This document shows, one piece after another, positions 21,530-31,680 of a DNA stretch of 64,000 bases (its first letter is position 1; the number at the start of each line of letters is the position of its first letter). This DNA is from Euclidia mi (Eukaryota; Arthropoda; Insecta; Lepidoptera; Erebidae): contig OX123196.2 in the NCBI GenBank assembly GCA_944739405.2, positions 71,013,688 through 71,077,687 of the forward strand, read 5' to 3'. The notes beneath the pieces are model-generated. The model had not been told where the DNA came from. It was given only the letters and a program-made list of their open reading frames with translations, and ran no database searches. A program made the translations under genes and the position numbers.

Positions 21530-22842
21530 TGGGTTGATTACACCTAACGAGTACAGTGGCGAGTCAGTAAATGCGCTCTCGGCCGAGGGAGTCGCCGAAC
21601 CGAGTGGGTGTTCACAGGTATTTACTATAGTGGCGAGACAGTTTAGTTCTGATCACGCTTACGTCTGCAATGGATCGCAAAAAAAAAAGAATTTAAAAAA
21701 GTTTTTAACCAGCTGTTACCAGACATTATAACAAACGAATTGTGGGATTTATTAGAAGATGAAGACTGAAGAATTTGAACTAGAACATGGACGTTAAAGC
21801 GAAATGCCCTTGGAGCAACCAATTGCCTTTTTAATGAATTGCAGTCAGAAGATCCCAAAGAATTCAAGGCACTTTTGAGAACGGGGTATTCCTGAAAGCG
21901 CAACTATTTTTGAGCGCAACTAAAAAAGCGCAACTACTTTATTCCACAAAGCGCAACTAAATATCAAGCAAGATGCAATAGTGCTGGTTAATAACAAACG
22001 GAAAATATCGATAGTTGATAAGACAGGACATTTTAGTATAATTTAGCTGTTGCTGTGCGCCTGAGTTTTACCTATACCATCCAGTGCTTTATTTCTGATT
22101 CATGACCCTAAAACCAGGTTTTTATTAGGCTACTAACTTCTGTTCATTTATGTTACCCTGGTACTTTTCAAAACATTTTACTGATTGATATTTGTTACCA
22201 GGTTCTATAAACACTTCTAACCTCTGTTCATTTCTGTTATCCTGGTACTTTTAAAACGATCACCATAATATAATAAATAAAAAATAGGCAGACGATTTAC
22301 AAATCCTATCGATAGTAAATAGTCCTTTAAGAATCTGTTATGCCCCTTCACTATTTTTCGACGCGGTTGCGCTTTGTGGAATAAAGTAGTTGCGCTTTTT
22401 TAGTTGCGCTCAAAAATAGTTGCGCTTTCAGGAATACCCCTTGAGAACGACTGTAGAAAAATTCCACAAACATTCATGTATTTTGTAACACTGAATGAGT
22501 TTTATTGTTGTTTCCATGCTCCATTTTTTATTAACGGACATTTTAATTGAGATTAGGATAATTTGAAAACAAAAACATAAACAAACATAACGAACGAACG
22601 AGTGGCGAGTGGCCGAGTGACAATCGAGAGCGTGTTCATACGTGCCGAGTCGCTGCGGGGGTAGAAAAATGATGCGGGGAGGTGGGTACTCGGCCTAGTA
22701 AACAGATTGGGATTCTAGTGACTCTCTCGCCTCTTTGCTCGGCCGAGCACTCGGCCGAGCACTCGTTAAAGTGTTTATACCAACCGAGTACTCGGCCGAG
22801 GACACTGACTCGCCACTGTACTCGTTAGGTGTAATCAACCCA
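21530..22842 (+). mobile_element. PIF/Harbinger-like DNA transposon, non-autonomous
   Basis: The 40-base terminal inverted repeats are perfect: ATGGGTTGATTACACCTAAC on the left from 21529, with the outermost A/T pair overlapping the flank, mirrored to 22842. A TAA duplication flanks the element (21527-21529 and 22843-22845), as expected of PIF/Harbinger. Inside, from about 21670, a decayed frame reads NALGATNCLFNELQSEDPKE and FKALLRTG. This resembles the N-terminal part of Harbinger transposases. The coding part is then interrupted by the 558-base element at 21883-22440. CTCGGCCGAG motifs are iterated near the right end. Confidence 0.85.
21883..22440. mobile_element. 558-bp TIR element with 8-bp target duplication, nested
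   Basis: It begins GGGGTATTCCTGAAAGCGCA and ends with the exact reverse complement. The inverted repeats are 75 bases and perfect. The target TTGAGAAC is duplicated on both sides (21875-21882 and 22441-22448). Removing one copy restores the frame of the surrounding Harbinger transposase remnant across the site. GCGCAACT occurs four times in each inverted repeat. There is no coding region. An 8-bp duplication is compatible with hAT, P or Merlin, but the GGGG end fits none I can name. Confidence 0.9.
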
Positions 22843-22848
22843 TAAGTG

Positions 22849-23465
22849 TATATGTTTGTATCTAGAATGGTTGAACCGAATATCTTTATCTTTGAATTTT
22901 ATGGGACTTTTATTGAAAGATAAAAGAAAGAAACAACTTTGCTCAGCTAACGGCCTGCCCAAAGCAATCAACACCGCATACTTGTGCTAAACCTAGCGTG
23001 GTAAATCAGAAACAGCTTTTGTTTTAACGGGAACAAGAACTTTTTCTATCAGAGTTTACCCAGAATCTCACGGTCGAAAGCAAATGATCAAACTAACGCC
23101 AAAATTAAATTCCTAACGCGAAAAATTAACCCCCCAATATGTTAATTAGCACAAATTTCCCGTTAAATGCCACAATCAATATAAACACACAAATAAATAT
23201 TGAAATGAGGTACTTAATACACTGCAAGCGATGCAGCGATGGGCATGCATGCGGGCATTCACGGTCGTTATAATCGGCGCATTCTTTCGCGTAGTGAATG
23301 GGGCTTTGTAATGCCGATAGCTGGACCATTGTGTTGTGGGTTCGATACCGGGTGTATGATTTGAAGATTTGTAGATGTTTGTTAAGTTGCAGTACAATAT
23401 GTTCTTGTTTATTTCTATGTAATCTGTATCTATTCTTTGTTGTTAATTTCTAAGTAATCTATATC
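22849..23465. other. gene-free stretch with one tRNA-like scrap
   Basis: Intron sequence. Near 23318-23360 GCTGGACCATTGTGTTGTGG GTTCGATACC resembles a decayed tRNA-like head. Nothing else is seen. Confidence 0.4.
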
Positions 23466-23469
23466 TATT

Positions 23470-23995
23470 TTTAGGGTTCCGTACCTAAAAGGTTAAAAAC
23501 GGGACCCTATTACTAAGCCTCCGCTATCTGTCTGTCTGTCCGTCTGTCTGTCTGTCTGTCACCAGGCTGTGTATCTCATAAACCGTGATAGCTAGAAAGC
23601 TGAAATTTTCACAAATTATGTATTTTGGTTGCCGCTATAAGAACAAATACTAAAAATAAAAAAAATAAAAATATTAAGAGGGGATCCCATACAATAAACG
23701 TGATTTTTTTCGTATTTTTTGCTCAAAATTACTAACGGTAACAGGTAGACGCTTAAAATTTTCACAGAATATGTAGTTCTATATTACCTTTGAAAATAAA
23801 TAATTAAATTAAAAAAAAAATAATAATAAAGGCGGGCTCCCATACAACAACAACGTAATTTTTAAGCAATTAGTTACTCGATCTTTATAAACAGGTAGAA
23901 ATTTAAGTATACATACAACAAATGTGATTTTCTTTTATAGATGATGGTACGGAACCCTTCGTGCGCGAGTCCGATTCGCACTTGCCCAATTTTTT
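23470..23995 (+). repeat. GGTTCCGTACC-type interspersed repeat with (TCTG)n
   Basis: Starts TAGGGTTCCGTACCTAAAAG. It contains a TCTGTCTG microsatellite at 23527-23561 and TAGAAAGCTGAAATTTTCAC, and ends GGTACGGAACCCTTCGTGCG with CCGATTCGCACTTGCCCAAT. The two ends are inverted copies (AGGGTTCCGTACC). No coding capacity. Confidence 0.65.
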
Positions 23996-24012
23996 TTATT
24001 TCTTTTTGACTG

Positions 24013-24096
24013 CACGGTTGGCGTAGTGGTTTAAGCGGCCGCCTCGCCGCTTGACACTGCGCCGAGTGTTGTGGGTTCGATCCCCAAACGAGACAA
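24013..24096 (+). repeat. tRNA-derived SINE head
   Basis: CGGTTGGCGTAGTGGTTTAA GCGGCCGCCTCGCCGCTTGA, then a B box GGGTTCGATCCCC. A and B boxes are recognisable, but the acceptor arms do not pair. Confidence 0.5.
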
Positions 24097-24231
24097 CACT
24101 TTGTGTGATCCAGAAATTATTGTTTCGAGTCTGTGTGTTCATTGTGTCCGTTAGTTGTATGTTTGTAAAGTCCCCCGCGATACAGGATTTAGTCCTAATG
24201 CGAAGAGTTGACTTTGAAAAAAAAATTCCAA

Positions 24232-24405
24232 TATTATAAAGCTGAAGAGTTTGTTTTTTTGGTTAAACGCGCTAATCTCAGGAACTACTGGTCCGATTTG
24301 AGATATTATTTTTGTGTTGGATAACCCATCTAGGAATAGATATAACATCACGCTATGAGCCACGGGAGCGGAACAGTAGCCTTATACAACGCGGGTGTAA
24401 CCGCG
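24232..24405 (-). mobile_element. Helitron-like repeat family 1
   Basis: AAAGCTGAAGAGTTTGTTTT, AACGCGCTAATCTCAGGAAC, TGGTCCGATTTGAGATATTA and CAACGCGGGTGTAACCGCGG, in the same order as at 3648-3850. Confidence 0.65.
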
Positions 24406-24566
24406 GCTTTAGCTACTGTATTATACTATCGTTATTTTATAACTTTGTTGTTTTTTAGTATGTTGTGATAATTTGCCGCTTACATAAGGTCGGCAAAGAT
24501 GGCGTAAAAACCAAATGCATTAAATAAACTATCACAGTAACTACTTACGTCTCTGGTAATGTTTGA

Positions 24567-24645
24567 CTTGAGCGGGAATCGAACCCGAGACCTTCGGCGT
24601 AGCAGTCGCTTACTCTCCCGCTGCGCCAACTGGTCATCAATTCAA
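24567..24645 (-). repeat. tRNA-derived SINE head
   Basis: On the minus strand: CAGTTGGCGCAGCGGGAGAG, AAGCGACTGCTACGCCGAAG, B box GGGTTCGATTCCCGC, CTCAAGTCAAAC. It is very close to 13025-13110. A (GAT/AAT)n run at 24648-24669 follows on the + strand. Confidence 0.6.
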
Positions 24646-24647
24646 CT

Positions 24648-25045
24648 GATGATGATAATAATAATAATAGGTACTCTATGCTACTAAACCAAAACTTACC
24701 ACACACTTACTCAATTTCATCAAACTCGATTAAGCAATTTAGCCGTAAACCCATTATAAACAGACTAAACAAACGCTACTTAGTTCTGAAGTGTTTATAA
24801 GACACAAACCAAACTCTTATAGCACTCTTACTAAACTTCATCATACTCGATTAAGCAATTTAGCAGTTAATCCATTACATATACAGACTCAATATTCGAC
24901 ACATCATACTGAAGTGTTTGTAAATAACGGTTATGATTTTAAATCTACAAACAAATGTGTGCGCGATTTATATTGCAGTAACAGCCAAATATGCCAAAGA
25001 GCGATGGAACGGAGTATTCAGGGTGTCAAATTGACAGAGCCTGGT
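24648..25045 (+). repeat. left arm of a large inverted repeat
   Basis: It contains twice the phrase CTCGATTAAGCAATTTAGC (24725 and 24846). It ends in a short RTE-like frame with CQRAMERSIQGVKLT (24998-25040). The same material is found inverted, split by a LINE, at 29331-29545 and 26890-27070. Confidence 0.8.
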
Positions 25046-26645
25046 ACTCCTCAAGATGGCTTAAGTATTCCTAAACGGAGATTAATCTTAGATTAGCATG
25101 TTTCGTTCGGTATACTTATTATAAAGTATTTAGTAGTTAACTAGCGCATTAAAGACCTTAATTCAGAGCCTTTGTATTAGGTATATTTCTGATTTGATAT
25201 GGTACTCGTATGTTGGTATGACGTAGTAATAATGACTGGTGAATGCTATTTATGAAAAGAGCATGATTTGTCGCGGGCCATTCAGCTTAAGCGTTGCTTT
25301 TTAAATAAGATTACAAGCGTACTGACCCTCTTCATTACAGCTTACTGTTCTCAGCGTTGTAATCTTACTATTTGTAAGGATGGATGAATGTATGGTTGTT
25401 TGTTACCCTTCCACGCAAAAATCATCAAAATCCGGTCATTAAAATCCATCATCATTAATTTCACAACTGCGCAGTAGGTAATAGGTATAGCTTGACAGTT
25501 GGTATAGGGAGTCAGTGCCGAAGATCTCAGATATTTACATAGAGGCGCATTTCCTATGGACGCTCTGAAGACAAACTTTCTGTGACCCAAATTGCCGCTT
25601 GGCGGCGTGGCAGTCACGCTGTGACAGCTGTCTCTACTAGAGCAAGAATGACGAATGATCCTCGAGTGTATCTTAACTGCGAGAGCAAGAGAGACGGAGA
25701 ACGACGCCAGCGCAGCTAATGGCACCAACTACGAACTAAACTGGAGACAGATCCCACTTGGAATTGGCACACGAAATCCTAAGAACTGCGCTTCTATGTA
25801 AATCTGTATTCATTGTCAGTGCCTTTGAATATACTGACACTGGGCTAGACTGTGGAATATAGCTTTCCCTTATAGTTGTGGAAAAAAAGGTAAAAATACA
25901 TTCTATAAAATCTGGTTAAACTAGGACAGTAATGGCAAGTCTTATAATTCAGCACTTAGCGGACATTAGAATACAAATCTAACAAATAAGCGATTCGACT
26001 TCAAGGCGATTATATATCTGTTAGCATCTCTTAACTATTACCAGTATTGAACTCGCCTTACTTCAAATGGTACCAGTAGTTGGCACTGTACCAATAGTTC
26101 ATCAAACTGATTGATTACGATAAACAGACACAGATCTCAAGATACACAATATATTATTAGAATTGCGGTAAATAGGTTACGGCGGCTCAGATCAAATGCG
26201 ATAAAAACGGAAATAGAACACGCCCTATATCGCGAGTGAAGCTAAAAAAGGGAAGACCTTTAGAAAATACACTCGCGTAAACCTCACATTAAGTAGGTTC
26301 CATATGATAGATCTTCATTGTTGTCGTAATCTCCCTGGCTATTACATATCGGTTTGCGGAAGTCAGACGGCTGTCACTCTGAGGAAAAGCTAATAATTTG
26401 TCAAATCTGGTTAGACTAGGAAGCGGACCTCGGAAAGTTCAAGACATTCGCATTTCGGAGAGATAGCAATATCCAAGAGTACAATAAGTACTGGCCAATA
26501 ATAAGTACTGGCTCCCCAATAAGAAATGTCTAAAATTTTCATGACAGCCAGGACCGACGGCTTTGGTACTTCAAAAAGTCATTGGTACGCGCTGTGAGGT
26601 AGCCTCTGCATGACAATCTGTTTATATATCCACTTGGCTATTTTT
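25046..26645. other. gene-free spacer between the inverted arms
   Basis: No exon seen. 26332-26640 contains GAAGTCAGACGGCTGTCACT and GTTAGACTAGGAAGCGGACC, relatives of the repeat at 19921-20250. The open frame at 25351-25728 (minus) has no recognisable pattern. Confidence 0.4.
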
Positions 26646-27060
26646 TTAAGAGCCTGTGACGTCCCACTGCAGGGCAAAGGCCGTCCCACACTTCTTCCAT
26701 AAGTCCCTATATTTTCCTTCCTGGAACCAATTTTGTCTAGGCCTGTCGCGATGTCGCCTGCCGTTTAAGGGAGTCCATAGGGTTGTTAATTTGGTCCATT
26801 TGTCATCTGACATGCGACAGTTAAGTCCCGCCCAGCTCCATTTAAGCGTCGCAGCTTTTTGAGTGACATCAGCGATGTTTGTGATGGAACGGATAGTGGT
26901 ATTCCTTATACGGTCTGTCAATTTGACACCCTGAATACTCCGTTCCATCGCTCTTTGGCATATTTGGTTGTTACTGCCATAAATCGCGCACACATTTGTT
27001 TGTAGATTTAAAATCATTACCGTTATTTACAAACACTTCAGTATGATGTGGCGTCAGTAT
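26646..27060 (-). pseudogene. RTE-like LINE, C-terminal fragment
   Basis: The minus-strand frame reads NNQICQRAMERSIQGVKLTD, RIRNTTIRSITNIADVTQKA, ATLKWSWAGLNCRMSDDKWT, then GRRHRDRPRQNW. The order R-AMER-x-ML/GVxL, DRIRNxxIR, LKWxWAGH and GRPxxRW is the signature of the C-terminal end of RTE-clade reverse transcriptases of insects. There are no stop codons over about 123 codons. The catalytic part is absent. Upstream sequence on the minus strand is cut by the LINE at 27071-29330. Confidence 0.75.
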
Positions 27061-27070
27061 ATTGAGTCTG

Positions 27071-29330
27071 TATGAAACTGATAAACGATAACGAAAGATA
27101 TAAAAAGATCGGTGCGACGACAATTGGTCTCTTTTCAAGATGGCTAGGAACAGATGCAACCAGATGGTACGCAACGCTAAACGCCGACATATCTCCGAAA
27201 ATGTTACCAACTCATCCCCTGCTAATATATGGCAGTTTTTAAGGACACTTGGCATTGGGAAACCTCATGGCCAAGTGGTTCTACCGGTGACTATTAGTTT
27301 GGATGACATTAATCGTCATTTTACAACTACATTCACTTTGGACGACCAAACTAAAAGTCAAACCACAGCCTATTTGGCGGGCTTACCTCGCCTGAACATT
27401 AATTCTTTCTCTTTTTCTCCTTTATCATTAGGTGAGATTAAAAAGATTATCCTATCAATTAAGTCCAAAGCCGTGGGATGCGATGACATTAGTCGCCGCA
27501 TGATCACGGCTATCCTTGAACAAATTCTACCTGTCATTACCCATATCCTAAACTTTTCCCTTGACACTGGTCAATTTCCCTACATATGGCGTAAAGCCTA
27601 TGTGCGTCCTTTACCCAAAACTTCGAATCCCACTCTCCTGACACATTACCGTCCCATATCCATTCTTCCCTTTCTATCCAAGGTACTTGAGTCATGCGTT
27701 CAGAGACAGTTGTCTGGGTTTGTTTACCAAAACAACATCCTGTCACCCTTTCAATCTGGATTCAGACCTGGACATAGTACTGTCACCGCATTGCTCAAGG
27801 TGACTGGCGATGTGAGGGCGGGGGTGGAGGACACCAGACTTACACTTTTGGTGTTGGTGGACTTCTCAAACGCCTTTAACAACGTCAGTCACGACCTTCT
27901 CCTTTCAGTCCTATCCTATCTAATGATCTCACCTATGGCACTGGAATGGTTCTCCTCTTATCTTCGAGGACGCCAGCAGTCGGTACGTGTCGATGAAGCT
28001 ACATCAACATGGCGTGATTTAAACTCTGGTGTTCCTCAAGGCGGAATACTTTCTCCTCTTCTGTTTGCATTATTTATTAATTTTCTTACTCATGAACTTC
28101 ATTGTGCGTATCATCTGTATGCTGATGACCTACAGCTGTATTCACAGTCCAATTTAGAAAATCTAAATACAGCAATAGCAGAAATTAACCAAGATTTGAA
28201 CTCTATAAAGGTCTGGTCGGAACGGTTTGGCCTATCTGTGAACCCTGCTAAATGTCAGGCTATACTCCTTGGTAGTTCGCGTATTTTAAACAGGGTTGAC
28301 TTGCAATCGCTGCCTGCTGTCATTTTTTATGGATCTATCATTCCGTTCAGTTCAAGTGTCAAGGATCTTGGCTTATTTATTGACGCCAACCTTAACTGGC
28401 GGACGCAGGTAGCGAATCTGAGTCGTAAAGTCACTGGCGCCTTGCGGTCGCTTTATCGCCTGAAGAACTTTCTGCCATTCAGGACTAAGACAATGCTAGT
28501 ACAGTCTTTAATATTTCCCATCATCGACTATGGTGATGTGTGCTATCTCGACCTTAATGCAGATCTTCTCAATAAGCTCGATCGTCTTCTCAATAATTGC
28601 ATTAGATTCGTTTTCAATCTTCGCAAATTTGATCATATTTCTGAGTACCGATCAAAGTTACGATGGCTACCCATTCGTCAACGGCGTAGCTTGCGTACTT
28701 TGTGTACTCTTCATTCATTACTGCACTCTCCTTGTGCGCCCGTCTATTTAAGTTCCCGCTTTCAATTTCTCTGTAATACTCATGAGAAAAATCTTCGTTC
28801 CTCTAATAATCTTCTGCTTCTTTGTCCTTCTCACAGTTCTAGCCTGGTACATTCATCCTTTAATATACAATCTATCCTTCTCTGGAATGCTCTCCCTCTT
28901 GAGGTCAGGATGTCCACTAACCGTTTTACGTTCAAAACTAGAGTTCGGCAGTATTATTTAGACGCACTAACTGAATCGACATAGGTTTTTATCCTTTATT
29001 GATTTTATATATTAATGTATATATGTACTGGAATTATAAAATGTATGTATATTTATGTAGTTTATAATAAAGATATATTTGTGTATTTTATAATGAATAT
29101 ATATTTATGATATGTAAGTATGTATATTGGGCATATAATAATATATATGTATATCATTTTATATTAATAAGTAGGTTTCTGTCTTTTTCTTTCATTTTAA
29201 TTTAAGAACTGCACCTATTACATGTTTCTCTGCATCACCCAAAGGTTGGCTGGTAGATAATGCCTACGGCATTAAGCCCGCCTTGTACTATTTTTGTGCA
29301 TAAAGTTATAAATAAATAAATAAATAAACG
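27071..29330 (+). mobile_element. 5'-truncated non-LTR retrotransposon (CR1/Jockey group)
   Basis: It inserted into the right arm of the inverted repeat. By comparison with the uninterrupted left arm, the insert begins close to 27071 and ends in a (TAAA)n tail at 29312-29328. The 3' UTR carries CTCTGCATCACCCAAAGGTT and GGCATTAAGCCCGCCTTGTA. The same 3' end, slightly diverged, occurs alone at 47358-47475. The endonuclease domain is missing, so the copy cannot be autonomous. Confidence 0.85.
27140..28984 (+). CDS. LINE reverse transcriptase, 614 codons, intact frame
   Basis: The reverse transcriptase domain copies element RNA at a nicked target. In order: RPISILPFLSKVLE (about residues 170-183); FQSGFRPGHSTVTALL (about 210-225); motif A LVDFSNAFNNVSH (about 239), which keeps the catalytic Asp but has Asn where AFD is usual; GVPQGGILSPLLFALFINFL (about 296); and catalytic YADD in LYADDLQLYSQ (about 326). 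The thumb and C-terminal region ends ILLWNALPLEVRMSTNRFTF. There is no endonuclease upstream. The frame is open to the stop at 28982-28984, so insertion is probably recent. The assigned start is simply the first possible codon after the truncation. Confidence 0.85.
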   Translation: MARNRCNQMVRNAKRRHISENVTNSSPANIWQFLRTLGIGKPHGQVVLPVTISLDDINRHFTTTFTLDDQTKSQTTAYLAGLPRLNINSFSFSPLSLGEIKKIILSIKSKAVGCDDISRRMITAILEQILPVITHILNFSLDTGQFPYIWRKAYVRPLPKTSNPTLLTHYRPISILPFLSKVLESCVQRQLSGFVYQNNILSPFQSGFRPGHSTVTALLKVTGDVRAGVEDTRLTLLVLVDFSNAFNNVSHDLLLSVLSYLMISPMALEWFSSYLRGRQQSVRVDEATSTWRDLNSGVPQGGILSPLLFALFINFLTHELHCAYHLYADDLQLYSQSNLENLNTAIAEINQDLNSIKVWSERFGLSVNPAKCQAILLGSSRILNRVDLQSLPAVIFYGSIIPFSSSVKDLGLFIDANLNWRTQVANLSRKVTGALRSLYRLKNFLPFRTKTMLVQSLIFPIIDYGDVCYLDLNADLLNKLDRLLNNCIRFVFNLRKFDHISEYRSKLRWLPIRQRRSLRTLCTLHSLLHSPCAPVYLSSRFQFLCNTHEKNLRSSNNLLLLCPSHSSSLVHSSFNIQSILLWNALPLEVRMSTNRFTFKTRVRQYYLDALTEST

Positions 29331-29545
29331 GCTAAATTGCTTAATCGAGTATGATGAAGTTTAGTAAGAGTGCTATAAGAGTTTGGGTTGTGTCTTATAA
29401 ACACTTTAGAACTATGTAGCGTTTGTTTAGTCTGTTTATAATGGGTTTACGGCTAAATTGCTTAATCGAGTTTGATGAAATAGAGTAAGTGTGTAAGTTT
29501 TGGTTTTGTGGCATATAGTACCTATTATTATTATAATCATCAGTT
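29331..29545 (-). repeat. right arm of the large inverted repeat (outer part)
   Basis: Reverse complement of 24648-24864, including two TAAATTGCTTAATCGAGT phrases and the terminal ATTATTATTATAATCATCAG. Its continuation lies on the other side of the LINE at 26890-27070. Confidence 0.8.
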
Positions 29546-29830
29546 TTCAGCCTTGTTAATAATCTGTTCTACTGCTGGGCACATGCCTCATAACATTATA
29601 TGTAGGGTGAGACCACAATCCATAACACTGGCCAAGTGCGGGTTGGCAGATTTCACATGTCTTTCGAGGACATTATGGAGAACTTTCAGACATGCACATT
29701 TTCTCACGATGTTTTCCATCACCGTTTAACAATCGATATATACCTACACTGAGTATGTGTTGCGTCTCGTGGGTTTGAACGTGAGACCCTTTGTATTGCG
29801 GTCTGTTGGTATTTCCACTGGGCTGTCGTT
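29546..29830 (-). repeat. SINE-like repeat, decayed
   Basis: CTGCTGGGCACATGCCTCAT, GCCAAGTGCGGGTTGGCAGA and CACGATGTTTTCCATCACCG are the inverse of blocks at 17005-17350. It ends in a tRNA-like head (GGTCTCACGTTCAAACCC on minus). Confidence 0.5.
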
Positions 29831-29982
29831 TGTTTTTATTCTAATAAAGTCAATTTTGGCAGTAAGAATTATTCTTGTGTCGCAAGTCGCAGGAGACTTT
29901 AAAAAGGGTTATTACAAAGGCTTTACGTCAGAGCAGAGAATAATAACAGAAGAGAGAATTAAGTAGGTAATCAACTTAAATG

Positions 29983-30045
29983 TTGACGTTCATAAGTGTC
30001 ACTTTGTGGCCTAGATGAATAAATGATTTTGACTTTGACTTTGAG
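29983..30045 (+). repeat. LINE 3'-tail fragment
   Basis: TTGACGTTCATAAGTGTCAC TTTGTGGCCTAGATGAATAA ATGATTTTGACTTTGACTTT. It ends in the tandem GACTTT repeat typical of this tail. Confidence 0.6.
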
Positions 30046-30500
30046 CGTTACCAAGCTTCGGTAAAGCACGGGTAGCACGTAAAGCTGTCGGTCCTGGTTC
30101 TTGTCCCAGGATAAGAACCGTTAGACCATTTCGGCACCAGAGTTGGCCATACACTCACATGAAAAACAAAGAAACAGATACCATATGAAAAATAAGCGCC
30201 TTTTTTGGCATCCTTTTTCGAAAATAACTGTTATAATTAACGCATATCTCGGCGCGCGGTGCCCCTGTCACCTTGGCGCCTGTGTGCGCCGCGCACATTG
30301 CACATAAGGACGGTTCGGCCCTGGGCCAAAGTCATGGTATATTGGTACCCCTTTGGGTTGTGGATTTCAGATGCCAGTCGCTCTGTAGAAAAGCTAAAAT
30401 ATTCTATCAAAACTAGAACTCGATGTTCGGGATAACGCTGGGATGTTATTTTTTTAATTCAGCACTTAGCAGACTTTCAGAAACAAATCCACCAAAATCA
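30046..30500. other. gene-free intron stretch
   Basis: Contains a GC-rich unassigned segment at 30240-30330. 30356-30500 is a relative of the repeat at 26332-26640 (CAGATGCCAGTCGCTCTGTA, AGAAAAGCTAAAATATTC). Confidence 0.4.
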
Positions 30501-30559
30501 TATGAAAAATATCTGTCATACCTTGCCTGATGTCTAAAAATATCTTTGTTGGTCCACAG

Positions 30560-30731
30560 GAAGGCTACTGGGGTCTGCAGCTGGGTGGCTGCCGCCGCTG
30601 TGCCTGTGGATCGGGCGCGTCTGCCTGCGACCCAGTCACAGGCGCCTGTGCCTGCGCCGAGGGCGTCGGTGGGGCGCAGTGCGATACCTGCCTGCCGGGG
30701 TACTACGGGTTTGGACCTGCAGGGTGCTTGC
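30560..30731 (+). CDS. laminin subunit alpha, exon 2 (LE modules)
   Basis: Encodes EGYWGLQLGGCRRCACGSGA, SACDPVTGACACAEGVGGAQ, CDTCLPGYYGFGPAGCL. This finishes the LE module begun in the previous exon, adds one complete LE and starts another. The motifs CDPVTGxCxC and CDTCxPGYYGF are textbook LE. Acceptor TCCACAG/GAA, donor TTGC/GTGAGT. Phase 0 in, phase 1 out, matching both neighbours. GC content is far above the intron. Confidence 0.92.
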
Positions 30732-31121
30732 GTGAGTTAATTTTATTTAAGCGTTGGTTTCTTTCTATTTGGTAAAGGATTAGACTTTACGAATTCACCT
30801 GTAACAGAATATCGAGTATATGCCGTTTTTAAATTTGTCGAAATGAACAACGAATAGAGGCAAATATATCTTCGGAAATTTTCGAATCGTGAACTTTCTA
30901 GCGAACGCTCTAGTCGACAAAAGGCTCAAACAAGTGTCACTGCCCCGTTTCACTAAGCGGTTCTCGTAAGAGGCGACGGAAGACAGATTCCTACACGTGG
31001 AAAATATATCATTTTTAAAGATAATGCAACCTAGTCATCCAACTGTATATCAACCAGTCTGACCAGCGTAGTATAGTAGGCGAAATGCGAATATTGATTT
31101 ATTGTGTGAAAAACTGTATGT

Positions 31122-31167
31122 ACTCTTGATGATTAGAAAAACCATGGTTTTTCTAATCATCAAGAGT
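31122..31167. repeat. 46-bp perfect palindrome
   Basis: ACTCTTGATGATTAGAAAAA CCA and its exact reverse complement meet at CCATGG with no spacer. Confidence 0.95.
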
Positions 31168-31184
31168 TTTTGCTTTTTAAGAGT

Positions 31185-31218
31185 TTGTGATTTTTAACCC
31201 ATGGGTTAAAAATCACAA
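31185..31218. repeat. 34-bp perfect palindrome
   Basis: TTGTGATTTTTAACCCA and its exact reverse complement meet at CCCATGGG with no spacer, 17 bases after the preceding 46-bp palindrome. Confidence 0.95.
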
Positions 31219-31518
31219 GCGTGGAGCTAAGGGTATCTTGTAGTTTTAATCCAACACTCAGTAATCTCAATCACTCACTTTGCTTAGTGTGAATATGGTG
31301 AGCTGGAGCAGTCAATGGCGCATTTGTTGGTATGTCCATCTTGCCTGAGCTCCTGCACTGTGGCTAAGCTTTGGGAGGCCACTCCTAACGCAATTAGAGT
31401 GGCCGGGTATTATACGAGTGCCGTATAGTTGAATGAAACCATTGACTCGAGGAAGAAGAATCCAGTACTGGTTTATATTTCGTCCAATTAGATATAAGGT
31501 GGTTTATTTCCATTCCAG

Positions 31519-31680
31519 CATGTCCCGTCTGCACGGACGGCAAGGTGTGTTCTCCCCAGAGCGGTCGCTGCGTGTGCCCGGGCGGGTCCATGGGTGCCGG
31601 CTGTCGGCAGTGTACTCGCGGCTACTGGGCCGTGGGGAACTCTTGCAGGCCCTGCAACTGCGGCGCGGGCGCTGTCTCTA
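31519..31680 (+). CDS. laminin subunit alpha, exon 3 (LE modules)
   Basis: Joined to the previous exon it reads LPCPVCTDGKVCSPQSGRCV, CPGGSMGAGCRQCTRGYWAV, GNSCRPCNCGAGAVS. This is one full LE module and the start of the next (CRPCNC). Acceptor CATTCCAG, donor TCTA/GTAAGT. Phase 1 in and 1 out. The module has a slightly shortened first loop compared with its neighbours. Confidence 0.92.

Larger units (their letters stand above)
30732..31518. other. laminin intron
   Basis: 787-base intron. Apart from the palindrome pair at 31122-31218 it holds no recognisable element. A decayed scrap of family A-like sequence (AAGCGGTTCTCGTAAGAGGC) is near 30956-30975. Confidence 0.6.

Noticed and set aside
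24013..24096. Functional tRNA gene
   Set aside because: A and B boxes are visible but the acceptor stem does not close. The same holds for 2668-2745, 13025-13110 and 24567-24645, which occur as repeated SINE heads.
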